Source: Pseudomonadota bacterium
GTDB taxonomy: Bacteria > Pseudomonadota > Gammaproteobacteria > Steroidobacterales > Steroidobacteraceae
Direction: 5' to 3'
NCBI GenBank assembly: GCA_025355245.1
Contig: JANXZZ010000037.1
Location: 1-64,000 of the forward strand
Length of the DNA: 64,000 bases
Part shown: piece after piece, positions 51,926 to 61,300 of the stretch
How positions within the stretch are numbered: position 1 is the stretch's first letter
How the letters are laid out: every line of letters begins with the position of its first letter
Program-made: the position numbers and the translations under genes
Notes under the pieces: generated by a model
Told to the model about the DNA's origin: nothing
The model's database searches: none
Seen by the model: the letters and a program-made list of their open reading frames with translations, nothing else

Positions 51926-53092
51926 TCAGCCATGCCGGCGGACGGTCCGGACGCACGCGTGCAGATGCGGGTGCGAATGCTTGAGACCCTCGCCGTGGCT
52001 GTGGTCGTGGCCGTGCGGCGCCTGGCTTGCGTAGCGCGATTCGAGGCGACCGAATTTCCACACCGCGACCGAAAGGCTCCAGGCCAGCAGGAACAGCCCA
52101 ACGATCAGGTAGCCGAGGCTGCCGAAATCGAGCCCCGCGACGTAGTCGAAGAATCGGCCGTGCAGATCGAGCACGTTGACAAAGACCTGCAGCAGTTCGA
52201 TCGATCCGACCAGCAGCGCGACCGCGGCCGAGAGGCCGGTTGTCGCGAGGTTGTAGAAGATCTTGCGCAACGGGTTGAGGAACGCCCAGTTGTAGGCTTT
52301 CGACATCAGCACGCCGTCGGTGGTGTCCATCAGCGACATTCCGGCCGCGAACAGGATGGGCATCGACAGGATCGCTCCAATCGGCAGGTTGCCGGCGGAT
52401 GCTCCCGCCGTCATTGCGAGAAGGCCCACTTCGGAAGCGGTGTCGAAACCGAGGCCGAAGAGAACGCCGAGCGGATACATCTGCCAACTGTGGTTCATGA
52501 GCCGCTGCAGTCGCCCGCCGAACAGCCGATTGAGCAATCCTCTGCTCGATAGCAGCTGCTCGAGGTGCGCGTGATCGTGCGTGCGGGTCTTCGCCGTCTG
52601 CCACACCTTGAAGATATCGAGGACGACCAGCAGGTTGAGTATTCCGATGAGCCACAGGAACGCGCCCGAAACGCTCGTGCCGATCACGCCACCGACGTTC
52701 TGCAGCGCCGGCAGCTGGTGCCTGACCGCGGTGGCGGCGAACGCGATCGCGATGGCGAGCGCGACGACAACGGTCGAATGCCCGAGCGAAAAAAAGAAGC
52801 CGACGCCCAGCGGCCGCTGGCCCTTTTGCAGGAGGTAGCGGACGGTGTCATCGACTGCGGCGATGTGGTCGGCGTCGAACGCATGCCGAAGGCCGAACAT
52901 GTAGGCGACGAAGCCGAGGCCAACCAGAGCCGGAAAGCGCGCAGCATAGTAGAGATAGAGCCCCCACCCCGCCACGTGCAGCAGCCCCACGAAACCATAC
53001 AGGCCCGCAAGGCGCGCCCATTCCGCCGGCGAGAACAGCGACTGTCGGGCACCTGACGAAATCGCTGGGGCGTTGAAGACGTACAAGGACAC
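51926..53092 (-). CDS. HoxN/NixA-family nickel/cobalt importer (NiCoT)
   Basis: 388 residues, eight predicted membrane helices. The NiCoT signature is complete: RHAFDADHIAAVDDTVR in helix II, SLGHSTVVV in helix III, and FGLGFDTASE in helix V. These residues bind Ni(II)/Co(II). A His-rich C-terminal tail (HGHDHSHGEGLKHSHPHLH) may concentrate metal at the mouth. GTG 53092 is the only reasonable start, with a poor ribosome site. It is cotranscribed with the NicO-type exporter downstream. No hydrogenase or urease genes are close. Confidence 0.94.
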   Translation of the reverse strand: MSLYVFNAPAISSGARQSLFSPAEWARLAGLYGFVGLLHVAGWGLYLYYAARFPALVGLGFVAYMFGLRHAFDADHIAAVDDTVRYLLQKGQRPLGVGFFFSLGHSTVVVALAIAIAFAATAVRHQLPALQNVGGVIGTSVSGAFLWLIGILNLLVVLDIFKVWQTAKTRTHDHAHLEQLLSSRGLLNRLFGGRLQRLMNHSWQMYPLGVLFGLGFDTASEVGLLAMTAGASAGNLPIGAILSMPILFAAGMSLMDTTDGVLMSKAYNWAFLNPLRKIFYNLATTGLSAAVALLVGSIELLQVFVNVLDLHGRFFDYVAGLDFGSLGYLIVGLFLLAWSLSVAVWKFGRLESRYASQAPHGHDHSHGEGLKHSHPHLHACVRTVRRHG

Positions 53093-53271
53093 GCGCGGCG
53101 AACTCCGGTTGGACGTCAGGTGGCCACCCGTCTAGTCGCAGCGCGGGCGTCGTTGGATTCATCCGGCGCGGATTTCTTGCATCCGAGCGGCCACCGCGTC
53201 CGAATCACTCAACATGCGGTCGCTCACCCTGGCGGCGTGCGAGTTGGTTGCGGGGGAAAGTGGTCACTCAC

Positions 53272-54534
53272 ATGCACAGCTCCGAGCCCAGCACCGTCGC
53301 GCAGCTCTGCCGCAGCGCCTTGTTATTCCTAGCGATTGTGATGCCCGCAGGCTCCGCCCTCCCTGCCGGTGCTGCGGGCGCCCCGCCGGTGTTCGGAAAG
53401 CCCTATTTGCCCACCGACGCGGCGCAAGTCCTGCAGGCAGTGCCGGGCACGTCCGACCCGGCCGTGCGGGAAATGAAGATTTTGCGCGCCGCATTCGACC
53501 GCAACCCGGCGGAGTTTCCCGCGGCGCTGGCACTCGCGCGCGCCTACGTCAGTTTCGGGCAGCAGGTCGGCGATGCTCACTACGCCGGCTACGCGGAAGC
53601 TGTCATCGCGCCCTGGATCGCCGCTGCACGGCCGCCGGTCGACGCGCTCGTCATCCAGGCGACGATCCTCCAGTACCGCCACCAGTTCCGCGAAGCCCGC
53701 GCGCTGCTGCGCGCCGCAATCAAGGGTGATAGCCGGAATGCCCAGGCCTGGCTGACGCTCGCGACGCTCGACATGGTTCAGGGTGAGTACAAGTCTGCCG
53801 CGATCGAATGCGCTCGCGTCGCGGGCGCGGCGGGCTTCGGCCTCGGCATCGCATGCTCGGCCTCGCTGCGCTCGTTCCTCGGGCAGGCGCAGCAAAGCAT
53901 CGCGCTGCTCGAGCAGCTGGAGCAGAGTTCCGCGGGCGAGTCCGCCCCGTTCAAGGCATGGATCGAGGGGCTCTTAGCGGAAAGCGCCGAGCGACTCGGT
54001 CGCTGGACGGACGCCGAGGTCCACTACCGCCAGGCGCTCGTCTGGGCACCGCGGGACAACTTCCTGCGCGTGGCCTACGCGGACCTGCTGCTCGACCGCC
54101 AGCGCCCGCGCGAGGTGCTCGCGCTACTCGCCGACGACCTTCAGTCCGACACGGCGTTCCTGCGCATTGCGCTTGCCGAGCACGCGCTCGGGAGCAGGGC
54201 CGCCGCCCGCGACGCATGGCTTATGAGCGCACGCTTTGAGGCGCTGACCCAGCGTGGCAGCGAGTTCTATGGACGCGAGCAGGTGAGGTTTGCGCTCGAC
54301 ATCCAACGGGACCCGCGGACGGCGCTGGCACTCGCCGAGCGCAACTGGCAGGCGCAGCGCGCGCCGTGGGACGCGCGCGTGCTGCTCGAGGCGGCGGAGG
54401 CCGCCCGCGACCCCGGCGCCGCGTCGGAGGTGCTGAAGTTCGTCGCTGACACGCATCTAGAGGACCCGGTCATCGCGACGCTCGCAGCCAGGCTGCGGTC
54501 TGGCGCCGCGACCAAAGGGGCAGGTACGCGATGA
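53272..54534 (+). CDS. Exported TPR-repeat protein
   Basis: 420 residues from ATG 53272 (GTG 53260 is an alternative; the GGGGGAAA run sits between them). Signal peptide LCRSALLFLAIVMPAGSALPAGA. Then about eight tetratricopeptide-like helical pairs (~70-400), e.g. DALVIQATILQYRHQF, QAWLTLATLDMVQGEY and YRQALVWAPRDNFLRVAYA (quoted in part). It likely binds a partner in the periplasm. Its stop overlaps the next start (ATGA). TPR proteins of this type occur beside HupE/UreJ-like and DUF4331 genes, as here. The partner is unknown. Confidence 0.82.
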   Translation: MHSSEPSTVAQLCRSALLFLAIVMPAGSALPAGAAGAPPVFGKPYLPTDAAQVLQAVPGTSDPAVREMKILRAAFDRNPAEFPAALALARAYVSFGQQVGDAHYAGYAEAVIAPWIAAARPPVDALVIQATILQYRHQFREARALLRAAIKGDSRNAQAWLTLATLDMVQGEYKSAAIECARVAGAAGFGLGIACSASLRSFLGQAQQSIALLEQLEQSSAGESAPFKAWIEGLLAESAERLGRWTDAEVHYRQALVWAPRDNFLRVAYADLLLDRQRPREVLALLADDLQSDTAFLRIALAEHALGSRAAARDAWLMSARFEALTQRGSEFYGREQVRFALDIQRDPRTALALAERNWQAQRAPWDARVLLEAAEAARDPGAASEVLKFVADTHLEDPVIATLAARLRSGAATKGAGTR

Positions 54535-55067
54535 ATTACTCCGTGCGCCTACACGCCCTTGCCGTTTGCATTGGGCTCGCGTGGGGACCGAGCGCCAGCG
54601 CCCATTCCGCGAGCGATGCCTATCTGATCCTCGATGTCGCCACCCCGCAGGGCACATCGGCGCGCACGCTCACGGGTCACGGGCAATGGGATATCGCGCT
54701 GCGCGACCTGGATTTTGCGCTTTCGCTCGATGTGAACGGCGACGGGAACATTTCCTGGGGCGAGGTTGCCGCGCGCCGCACCGACATCGAGCGTTATGCG
54801 TTCGCGAACCTGCAACTCAGTCGCGGCACGCAGCGCTGCGTGATCCGGCCGACGCAGCAGCTAGTCGATGGCCACGCCGACGGCAGCTACGCGGCTCTCC
54901 TCTTCGACTTCAGCTGTCCGGCGGTTGCCGGCGAGCTGCAGCTGGACTACCACCTGTTCTTCGCGATCGACCCGTCACACCGGGGCATCGTGACGGTCCG
55001 CGCCGGCACCAACGTCGCGACGGCGGTGCTCGCGCCGGATCGCGCGCGCATCGCGCTCGCGCTCTGA
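54531..55067 (+). CDS. HupE/UreJ-like N-terminal domain, membrane part missing
   Basis: 178 residues. Signal peptide CIGLAWGPSASA, then HSASDAYLILDV, GQWDIALRDLDFALSLDVNG (20 residues) and the EF-hand-like DVNGDGNISWGEV; these match the periplasmic N-domain of HupE/UreJ-type proteins, which normally continue into a ~200-residue membrane domain. Here the frame ends at ALAL, just where the membrane part should begin, and the 170 bases to the next gene code for nothing similar. It is therefore a truncated or separated domain. Upstream TPR gene overlaps by 4 bases; DUF4331 gene follows. Function of the family is a metal- or anion-transport role, inferred. Confidence 0.75.
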   Translation: MNYSVRLHALAVCIGLAWGPSASAHSASDAYLILDVATPQGTSARTLTGHGQWDIALRDLDFALSLDVNGDGNISWGEVAARRTDIERYAFANLQLSRGTQRCVIRPTQQLVDGHADGSYAALLFDFSCPAVAGELQLDYHLFFAIDPSHRGIVTVRAGTNVATAVLAPDRARIALAL

Positions 55068-55237
55068 TGAATCGCGCGGCTGCGGCAGCGCAGCAGACTT
55101 CGCAGTCGAGCCGACGCGCGTTCAGCTCAATTTATTTGGCCGCGTTTTGAATCCAAAGTCACGGCGCGGGCGATCTAGGTTGTGGTCGATCAGGTTGCGC
55201 TCAATGCGCGTGCACCATTCAACGTGAGGGGACCCCC

Positions 55238-56713
55238 GTGACTACATCCTATATTCCCCGAGCCCTGCTGCTCGGGGCTGCACTTCTTCCGCTTTGTGCG
55301 CTGGCCTCGAGCCACCGCGAGGCACCGGCGATCGCCGGCACGCCCCGGGTGGACGGAACGGACTTCTACATGTTCCGCAGCTACGAGCCTGGCCGCAGCG
55401 CCTACGTGACGTTCATCGCGAACTACATCCCGCTCGAGGACGCCTACGGCGGCCCGAACTATTTCAGCCTCGACCCCGACGCGGTCTACAAGATTCACGT
55501 CAGCAACGACGGCGGCGCGAACCCCGACCTGACGTTCGCCTTCCGCTTCACGAATACCTACAAGGACTTCGCCGTCAACGCGGGCGGCGTTAAGGTCCCG
55601 GTGCCGCTGATCAACATCGGTCCCATCGATGCTTCGGGTACCAACCTCAACTTGACGCAGAGCTACTCGGTCGCGGTCGAACGACCCGGGCACGGCCGCG
55701 AGTGGGCGGACAACCTTTCGAGCGGTGGCACGACGTTCTTCAAGCCCGCCGACAACATCGGCAAGAAATCGATCCCCGACTACGACGGGTACTCTGCGCA
55801 CTTCGTCTACGAGATCGGCATACCGGGGTGCCGGACACCGGGCCGTGTGTTCGTCGGCCAGCGCAAGGACGGCTTCGTCGTCAACCTCGGCGAGGTGTTT
55901 GACCTCGTCAACCTCAACCCCGCCGGCCCGCGTGACGGTGAGCCAAACACGATTCCGGACAAGAACGTGACGTCGATCGCGCTCGAGCTGCCGATCAGCT
56001 GCCTGACCCACGGCACTGAGACCGTTATCGGTGCGTGGACGACGGCGAGCGTCCGCGAAGCCGGTGATGGCCAGGGCCCGAACGTCGGCGGAGAGCACTG
56101 GCGCCAGGTGTCACGCCTCGGCATGCCGCTTGTCAACGAACTGGTCATCGGCCTTCCGGACAAGGACCTCTTCAACGCGAGCCATCCGAGCGCGGACACG
56201 CAGTTCCTCAAGTACGTGACCAACCCGTCGCTGCCGGTGCTGCTGAACGCGCTGTTCGGCAACGCCGCGGTGATTCCGGGCATGCCGCGCAACGACCTCG
56301 TGACGGCGTTCCTGACCGGAGTGCCCGGCCTCAACCAGCCCGCGAAAGTGACGCCGAGCGAAATGCTGCGCCTCAACACGGCGGTCGCGGTGACGCCGGT
56401 CGGAGCGCAGAACGACCTCGGCGTGCTCGGCGGTGACGTCGCGGGATTCCCGAACGGTCGCAGGCCCTACGACGACGTCGTCGACATCACGCTGCGGGTG
56501 GCGGAAGGCGCGCTGTGCGGCGCGATCGGCGCCTGCGGTACGCAGACGACGGATCCTAACCACGGGACGCCGTACACGGACGGTGCGCGTGCGGCGGGAC
56601 CGGACTCGGCGCATTCGCACGTGACCGGCGCGATCAGCGCCGGTGACACGTACCTCGACGTGTTCCCCTACCTGCTGACGCCGCTCCCGGGCTCGCCTAA
56701 CGGCGCGCAATAA
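55238..56713 (+). CDS. DUF4331-family exported protein
   Basis: 491 residues from GTG 55238 with GAGGGGA six bases upstream. Signal peptide LLLGAALLPLCALA, then SSHREAPAIAGTPRVDGTDFYMF, quoted in part, the unmistakable DUF4331 opening (SSHREAP). Later VYKIHVSNDG, FKPADNIGKKSIPDY, DVVDITLRVAEGALCG are typical of the family. DUF4331 proteins are beta-rich, often the most abundant of their cluster, and of unknown role. The gene closes the TPR / HupE-like / DUF4331 set and is followed by a strong terminator. Confidence 0.9.
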   Translation: MTTSYIPRALLLGAALLPLCALASSHREAPAIAGTPRVDGTDFYMFRSYEPGRSAYVTFIANYIPLEDAYGGPNYFSLDPDAVYKIHVSNDGGANPDLTFAFRFTNTYKDFAVNAGGVKVPVPLINIGPIDASGTNLNLTQSYSVAVERPGHGREWADNLSSGGTTFFKPADNIGKKSIPDYDGYSAHFVYEIGIPGCRTPGRVFVGQRKDGFVVNLGEVFDLVNLNPAGPRDGEPNTIPDKNVTSIALELPISCLTHGTETVIGAWTTASVREAGDGQGPNVGGEHWRQVSRLGMPLVNELVIGLPDKDLFNASHPSADTQFLKYVTNPSLPVLLNALFGNAAVIPGMPRNDLVTAFLTGVPGLNQPAKVTPSEMLRLNTAVAVTPVGAQNDLGVLGGDVAGFPNGRRPYDDVVDITLRVAEGALCGAIGACGTQTTDPNHGTPYTDGARAAGPDSAHSHVTGAISAGDTYLDVFPYLLTPLPGSPNGAQ

Positions 56714-56764
56714 GACTCGTCCGTCCGCTCGCTCGGCGAGGGGACGCACAGCGGTCGCGTACGG

Positions 56765-56797
56765 CGGCGAGGTCGACAATTCGACCTCGCCGTTTTC
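56765..56797 (+). terminator. Intrinsic terminator after the DUF4331 gene
   Basis: CGGCGAGGTCGA (56765-56776) pairs perfectly with TCGACCTCGCCG (56781-56792) around a 4-base CAAT loop, followed by TTTTCGTT. It lies 52 bases after the DUF4331 stop and ends the TPR-HupE-DUF4331 transcript. Confidence 0.9.
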
Positions 56798-56958
56798 GTT
56801 CGAGCCTGCCGGTGACGGGGTGCGAAGGGTTGCACGGCCGCCGGTGTGGATCCGGCATATAGAGGATGCGCAACAGGCACTTAGAGCCGCGGTGCCCGCT
56901 GGCCGCGGGCCGCCCGCCCGGCCTGCGGCAGTCGTGGGATCGCTTGATTTGTAATTAC

Positions 56959-56970
56959 GTTCGTACGAAC
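56959..56970. promoter_or_regulatory. Palindromic operator of the AbrB-Doc module
   Basis: GTTCGTACGAAC is a perfect 12-base palindrome eight bases before the antitoxin ATG. AbrB-type antitoxins bind such sites to repress their own operon. AT-rich TTGATTTGTAATTA directly upstream is a likely -35 region. Confidence 0.7.
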
Positions 56971-56978
56971 ATACTGCG

Positions 56979-57203
56979 ATGATCGAACTCAAGCTCACCA
57001 CGGTCGGCAACTCCCTCGGGGTCGTGCTGCCCAAAGAGGCCTTGAATCGCCTCAAGGTCGGCAAGGGCGACACGCTCTATATAACGGAGGCGCCGGACGG
57101 GTACCGGCTGACACCGTACAACCCGACGTTCGAGACGCACATGAACGCGGCGCGCAAGATCATGAAGAAGCGGCGCGCGGCGCTGCGTGAGCTCGCGAAG
57201 TAG
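56979..57203 (+). CDS. AbrB/MazE-family antitoxin
   Basis: 74 residues. The N-terminal swapped-hairpin fold reads IELKLTTVGNSLGVVLPKEA and continues LNRLKVGKGDTLYITE, the SpoVT/AbrB-MazE pattern of DNA-binding antitoxins. The C-terminal half, ETHMNAARKIMKKRRAALREL, is a charged helix that would cover the toxin. It starts at ATG 56979 just after a 12-base palindrome and is 14 bases before the Doc toxin gene. It neutralises the toxin and represses the operon. Confidence 0.92.
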   Translation: MIELKLTTVGNSLGVVLPKEALNRLKVGKGDTLYITEAPDGYRLTPYNPTFETHMNAARKIMKKRRAALRELAK

Positions 57204-57217
57204 TCAGGACCCGCGCG

Positions 57218-57598
57218 ATGCAGGAGCCAGCGTGGATCGGCGCGACCACGGTACTCGCCGTGCACGATGAACAGCTTGCCGAGCACGGCGGTGAGTCCGG
57301 CGTCCGCGACCAGGGGCTGCTCCAATCGGCGCTCGCCCGGCCGCGCCAGCGGTTCGCGTACGCCTCGGCGTCACTGCCGGAGCTGGGTGCGAGCCTTGCG
57401 TATGGCCTGTCCCGCAATCACCCCTTCGTCGATGGCAACAAGCGCACGAGTCTCGTGGTTGCGGAGCTCTTCCTGCATATCAACGGTACGGATCTCGTCG
57501 CCTCGGACGAAGACTGCGTCGTGACTTTCCTCAAGCTCGCCTCGGGCGAGCTGTCCGAGGCAGAGCTGACGGCCTGGATGGCGGCGCACTCCACCTAG
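57218..57598 (+). CDS. Doc-family toxin (Fic fold, death-on-curing)
   Basis: 126 residues, the length of Doc. The Fic motif is HPFVDGNKRTS (~66-76), identical in layout to the HxFx[D/E]GNKR of Doc kinases, which phosphorylate elongation factor Tu and stop translation. LAVHDEQLAEHGGESGVRD near the start is the usual helix before the flap region. It overlaps by 4 bases the convergent VOC remnant. The partner antitoxin is AbrB-like, not Phd. Confidence 0.92.
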   Translation: MQEPAWIGATTVLAVHDEQLAEHGGESGVRDQGLLQSALARPRQRFAYASASLPELGASLAYGLSRNHPFVDGNKRTSLVVAELFLHINGTDLVASDEDCVVTFLKLASGELSEAELTAWMAAHST

Positions 57599-57720
57599 CG
57601 CCGCGGGCCGGCGCTCGCTCGCGGGTGCACGAGGCCGCACGCTCGCGGAGCAGCGCGCTTGTAGAACTCGACGGCCGCTGCGCAGACGCCGTCGAAGAAG
57701 AGATAGGCCTGGATACGCAT
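57595..57720 (-). pseudogene. Remnant of a VOC (PhnB/glyoxalase-like) gene
   Basis: A 41-codon frame from ATG 57720 (GGAG seven bases upstream) to TAG at 57595-57597 reads MRIQAYLFFDGVCAAAVEFY and then degenerates. YLFFDG..AAVEFYKRA is the N-terminal signature of PhnB-like VOC proteins, which normally continue for ~100 more residues. The coding sequence has been cut here, where it meets the end of the Doc gene. It lies directly downstream of the YCII gene, as VOC and YCII genes commonly do. Confidence 0.65.
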
Positions 57721-57738
57721 CCTTTTGCTCCCGGTCGA

Positions 57739-58179
57739 TCAGAGCTTTGAGGGGCTGCCGCGTCCGGCGGTTTGCGCGCGCAGGTGCTTCTCGTTCGCGC
57801 GGATATCCGGCGTCAGCGCCGGACCGAAATCCTCGGCTTCGAACACCGGTCGGATCTCGATTTCGGAATCGCCCGGCATCGGATTCGGGCAGCGCTTGAC
57901 CCACTCGACGGCTTCTTCCATCGACTTGACCTGCCAGAGCCAGAAACCGGCTATCAGTTCCTTGGTCTCGGCGAACGGGCCGTCGAGGACGGTCCGTTTC
58001 GGACCCGTGAAGTGGACACGTTTGCCCTTGGCGCTCGGGTGCAGCCCCTCGCCCGCGAGCAAGACGCCCGCCTTCACGAGTTCCTCGTTGAATTTCCCCA
58101 TTTGGATCAATAGCTCCTGCGTCGGCATCACGCCCTGCTCGCTGTCCGTCGTCGCCCGGACCATTACCATCAGTCGCAT
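57739..58179 (-). CDS. YCII/DGPF-domain protein
   Basis: 146 residues from ATG 58179 with AGGAG eight bases upstream. It begins MRLMVMVRATTDSEQGVMPT and contains TVLDGPFAETKELIAGFW, the DGPF motif that names this YCII-related family, with E-x-A-x-E-W helix text in EEAVEWVKRC. Such proteins are commonly encoded with an ECF sigma factor and a VOC protein in small environmental-response sets; here the VOC partner is broken and no sigma factor is seen. The exact function is unknown. Confidence 0.9.
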   Translation of the reverse strand: MRLMVMVRATTDSEQGVMPTQELLIQMGKFNEELVKAGVLLAGEGLHPSAKGKRVHFTGPKRTVLDGPFAETKELIAGFWLWQVKSMEEAVEWVKRCPNPMPGDSEIEIRPVFEAEDFGPALTPDIRANEKHLRAQTAGRGSPSKL

Positions 58180-58380
58180 GACTAATTCTCCTGAATTACC
58201 AATGCCCTCGATCGTCTCAAAGATCCGGGACCGGCCCCTGGGGGCCTCCCGCGCCACCTCGGTGTTTGTACAACGACTGAGGCTCGGCGGAACCGACACG
58301 ATCCGAATGAATTTGGATGGACAACTTCCGCGGCGCGGAGTGTGCTGGCAATCGGCCGAGCCGTCGGGCGGCGCGCGGCG

Positions 58381-61300
58381 CTAGCGGCGGGGCCGGCTGC
58401 GGCGCGAAGCCTTGGTGCGCGGCGTTGCGGCTTCGGGCGCCGGCGCGGGCTCCGCAACGTCGGGTGGCGCGCTCGCGCGAACTTCCGCCTGCACCACGCG
58501 CCGCGCGGTCCACTGCCCATCGTCTGCCGGCGCCGCGCCAATCGGTTCGATGCCGAGCCGTTCCAGCATTCCGAACAGATCGTCGAGGACGTTCTCGCGG
58601 CGCAGCCAGAAGCTCGAAGCGAAGCATCGCCAGAACGTCCAGCCCGCGCGCTCGAGAACCCGCTGGCGGGCCATGTCGGCGAACCACTGCGGCGGGCCCT
58701 GCCGGCGGTCGCCGTCGCACTCAATCGCCAGACGCCGGTCGTGCGCACCCTCGACGACAAAGTCGATTCGAAACGCCGCGATTCGAACCTGTGGGCGCAC
58801 CCGGTAGCCGCGCGCCACCAGCGCATCGTATATCGCACGCTCGAAATCCGACTCGCACAAATCGCGCGGCGCGCCTTCTGTCGCGGCGTCGAGTCGAAAC
58901 GGCTCGCGAAAGTGGCGGATCAGGCGTGCGTTCAGCGTATCCGCGCCGACATCGCTTTCCTCTATCGAGCGGAACAGGTACATCCGGTCGCAGGCGCGCG
59001 ACGCGGCGACGTTGAAGCGCTGCGATATCTCGAGGCGGTTGCCGATCGCTCGATCGTTCTTCGCGAGCACCATCGAGAGCAGCATGATCGCCCGTTCACG
59101 GCCCTGGAAACTCGGCGGCGCGCCGGTCGAGATCCGGCGCGCCACAATGTCGCGCGGAGAAATGCGCCTGCGGATCAGCTTGTCGATCAGCTGCGCCTGG
59201 TCGTGGCCGAGGAGTGTGACGATGCCGATCGAGCGGTCCGCCATTGCGGGATCGGCAATGATCGCCTCGACCTCGCGGGCGATCGCGCGCGCTTCGCCCT
59301 CGTTCACATCCCCGACCCGGGACGCGCCCTCCACCAGCACGTCGATCAGCGGCGGGTCGAGGCGCTCGCTCGAACGGGCGATGCGCAGCGGGCGGATCGC
59401 GCCGCCGTAGAACTCGCGATTGGAGTACTCGATGATCGCAGGCACCGAGCGGAAGTGCTCGCGCAGCATGATCGAATTGCCGGCGAACACGACCCGCGCG
59501 AGGTCGTAGATCGACCGGTCCGGCGTCATCTGCGAACCGTGCGGCTGGTTCTTCAGGAAGCGACGCGACAGCTCCTTGATCTTCTGCTCGGCGATGCCGA
59601 CCGCAGAGGGCGAGACCTGCTTGTGATCGCCGACGATCAGCAGCTTTTTCCCGCGTACGAGCGCGGGCAATGCCCAAAGGTCCGACTGCGAAGCCTCGTC
59701 GATGACGACAAGATCGAAAAGTCCGATTTCCGAGGGCAGCGTCTCCGAGACGCGCCAATGCGGCAGGATCCAGCACGGAACTGCGCGATACGCGCGCTGC
59801 ATGGCGGCTCGGGCCACCTGCCGGTGCCGGATCGCCCGGATCCCTGTCCCGGCGCCGATCGCCTGCATTGCGTTGACGTACTCCTGCAGTGCCTGCCGAA
59901 CGCGCGCGGGTGAATTTCGATGGACGGCGAGCCACGCGCGGTCCGAGATCAGCGCCCGGTAGATCCGAGCGAGGTCGCCTTCCGCGGACTTGCGCTTTAG
60001 GAACAGCTGCTTCAGCGTGTCGTGTCCCTCGAGACTGCCGAGCTGCATCGCAGCCACCCGCCAGCGCCACGCGTCGAGCCAGGTCGGCGGCGTCAGTGGG
60101 TCGTCGATTGCCGTCGCCGGAAGCGTGCGCAGATTTTTCGCCCATCCGGCGGCGCCGGACGCCTCGACCGCGGCCGCGACACGCTCGACGGTTGCGAGGA
60201 GCGGCCCAAGATCGGAGACGCGGCGCAGTTCCGCCAGCAGATTGCGCCACTGGGCGGTCAGCGCAGCGTCGGTGGTGCCCGCCTTGCCGATGGCCGTCGT
60301 CAGGAACGTCCACAGCGCGTCGACGACCGCGCCGCCCATCCCCTCGAGCTTGACGAGTGCCTCGCGGACCTGGCCGCTGGCGTAAGTGAGCTGACCCTTG
60401 TCGAGGTGGCTGGCGAGACTCTCCGCGACCGCCTGGCGGCGCGACCCGTCGTGATCCGAGCTGTCCTCGAGAGCGCGTGCACTGAACACGGCGGGAATTT
60501 CGGTGCGGATCGGCGCCTCAATGCGTGTGACCAGCTCGTGCACTTTGAGCACGTGCTCGGCCCGCGCGACCAGGCTGCGGAAACCCGTCGGACCCGTCTC
60601 CTTGACGGGGTCGAGGCCGCACTCGCGGATCATCGCGTTCCACGACGCCAGCAGCTTACGCGCCTTGATGCGGTGCTCGAGCTCGTCCGCGACCCGCCGC
60701 CAGTCCTCGGCACCTTCCGGCTTCATGCCCGCGACGGTCACGGCGTCGAGGCAGGCGCGCGCTTCCCGCTTGCCGATCGGCATCAGAAACCCGAACTTGC
60801 CTTCCGCCAGCCGCTGGACGGCATCGACCACGTCGCGCTGCAGCTCGGCGTTGGTCGGCGCTTCGACCGCGCGCGCAAGCCGGGCCCGACGAGCGAGTTC
60901 CTCGACCGCGATCGAGCGTGCTGCCGTGATGAGCCCGCGGGCGAGCGGGTCCTCGCGTGCCTCGAACCTCACGCGCAACCGATCGGCCCACGCGAACGGG
61001 TCCTTCTGGATGTCGGCGCGCAGCGCGTCGCCCCTGCGCAGGAGTTCGCGGAGCTTGGCGGCGCGTTCGAGAGTCGCCGGCGTGCCGTCGATTAGCGGCA
61101 ATACCGCGCCCGAGCCGATCAGGGTCTCGATGTGGTGGGCCTGTAGGAGGTCCCGGTGCAGCACCAGAAGCGCGGCTTCCGTCGGCAGGCTCTCGATGAC
61201 GGGCAGACTGTCGTTCAGGTACACCAGATCGGCGCCGAGGCGCATGCGGGCGTCGCGAAGTTGGGCAAAGTCGGCGGCCGTGATCGCCGGCAGCCGTTGG

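Noticed and set aside
55068..55150. 27-codon frame directly after the HupE-like domain gene
   Set aside because: It begins at TGATGA but is short, low-complexity and has no ribosome site. It is not the missing membrane half.
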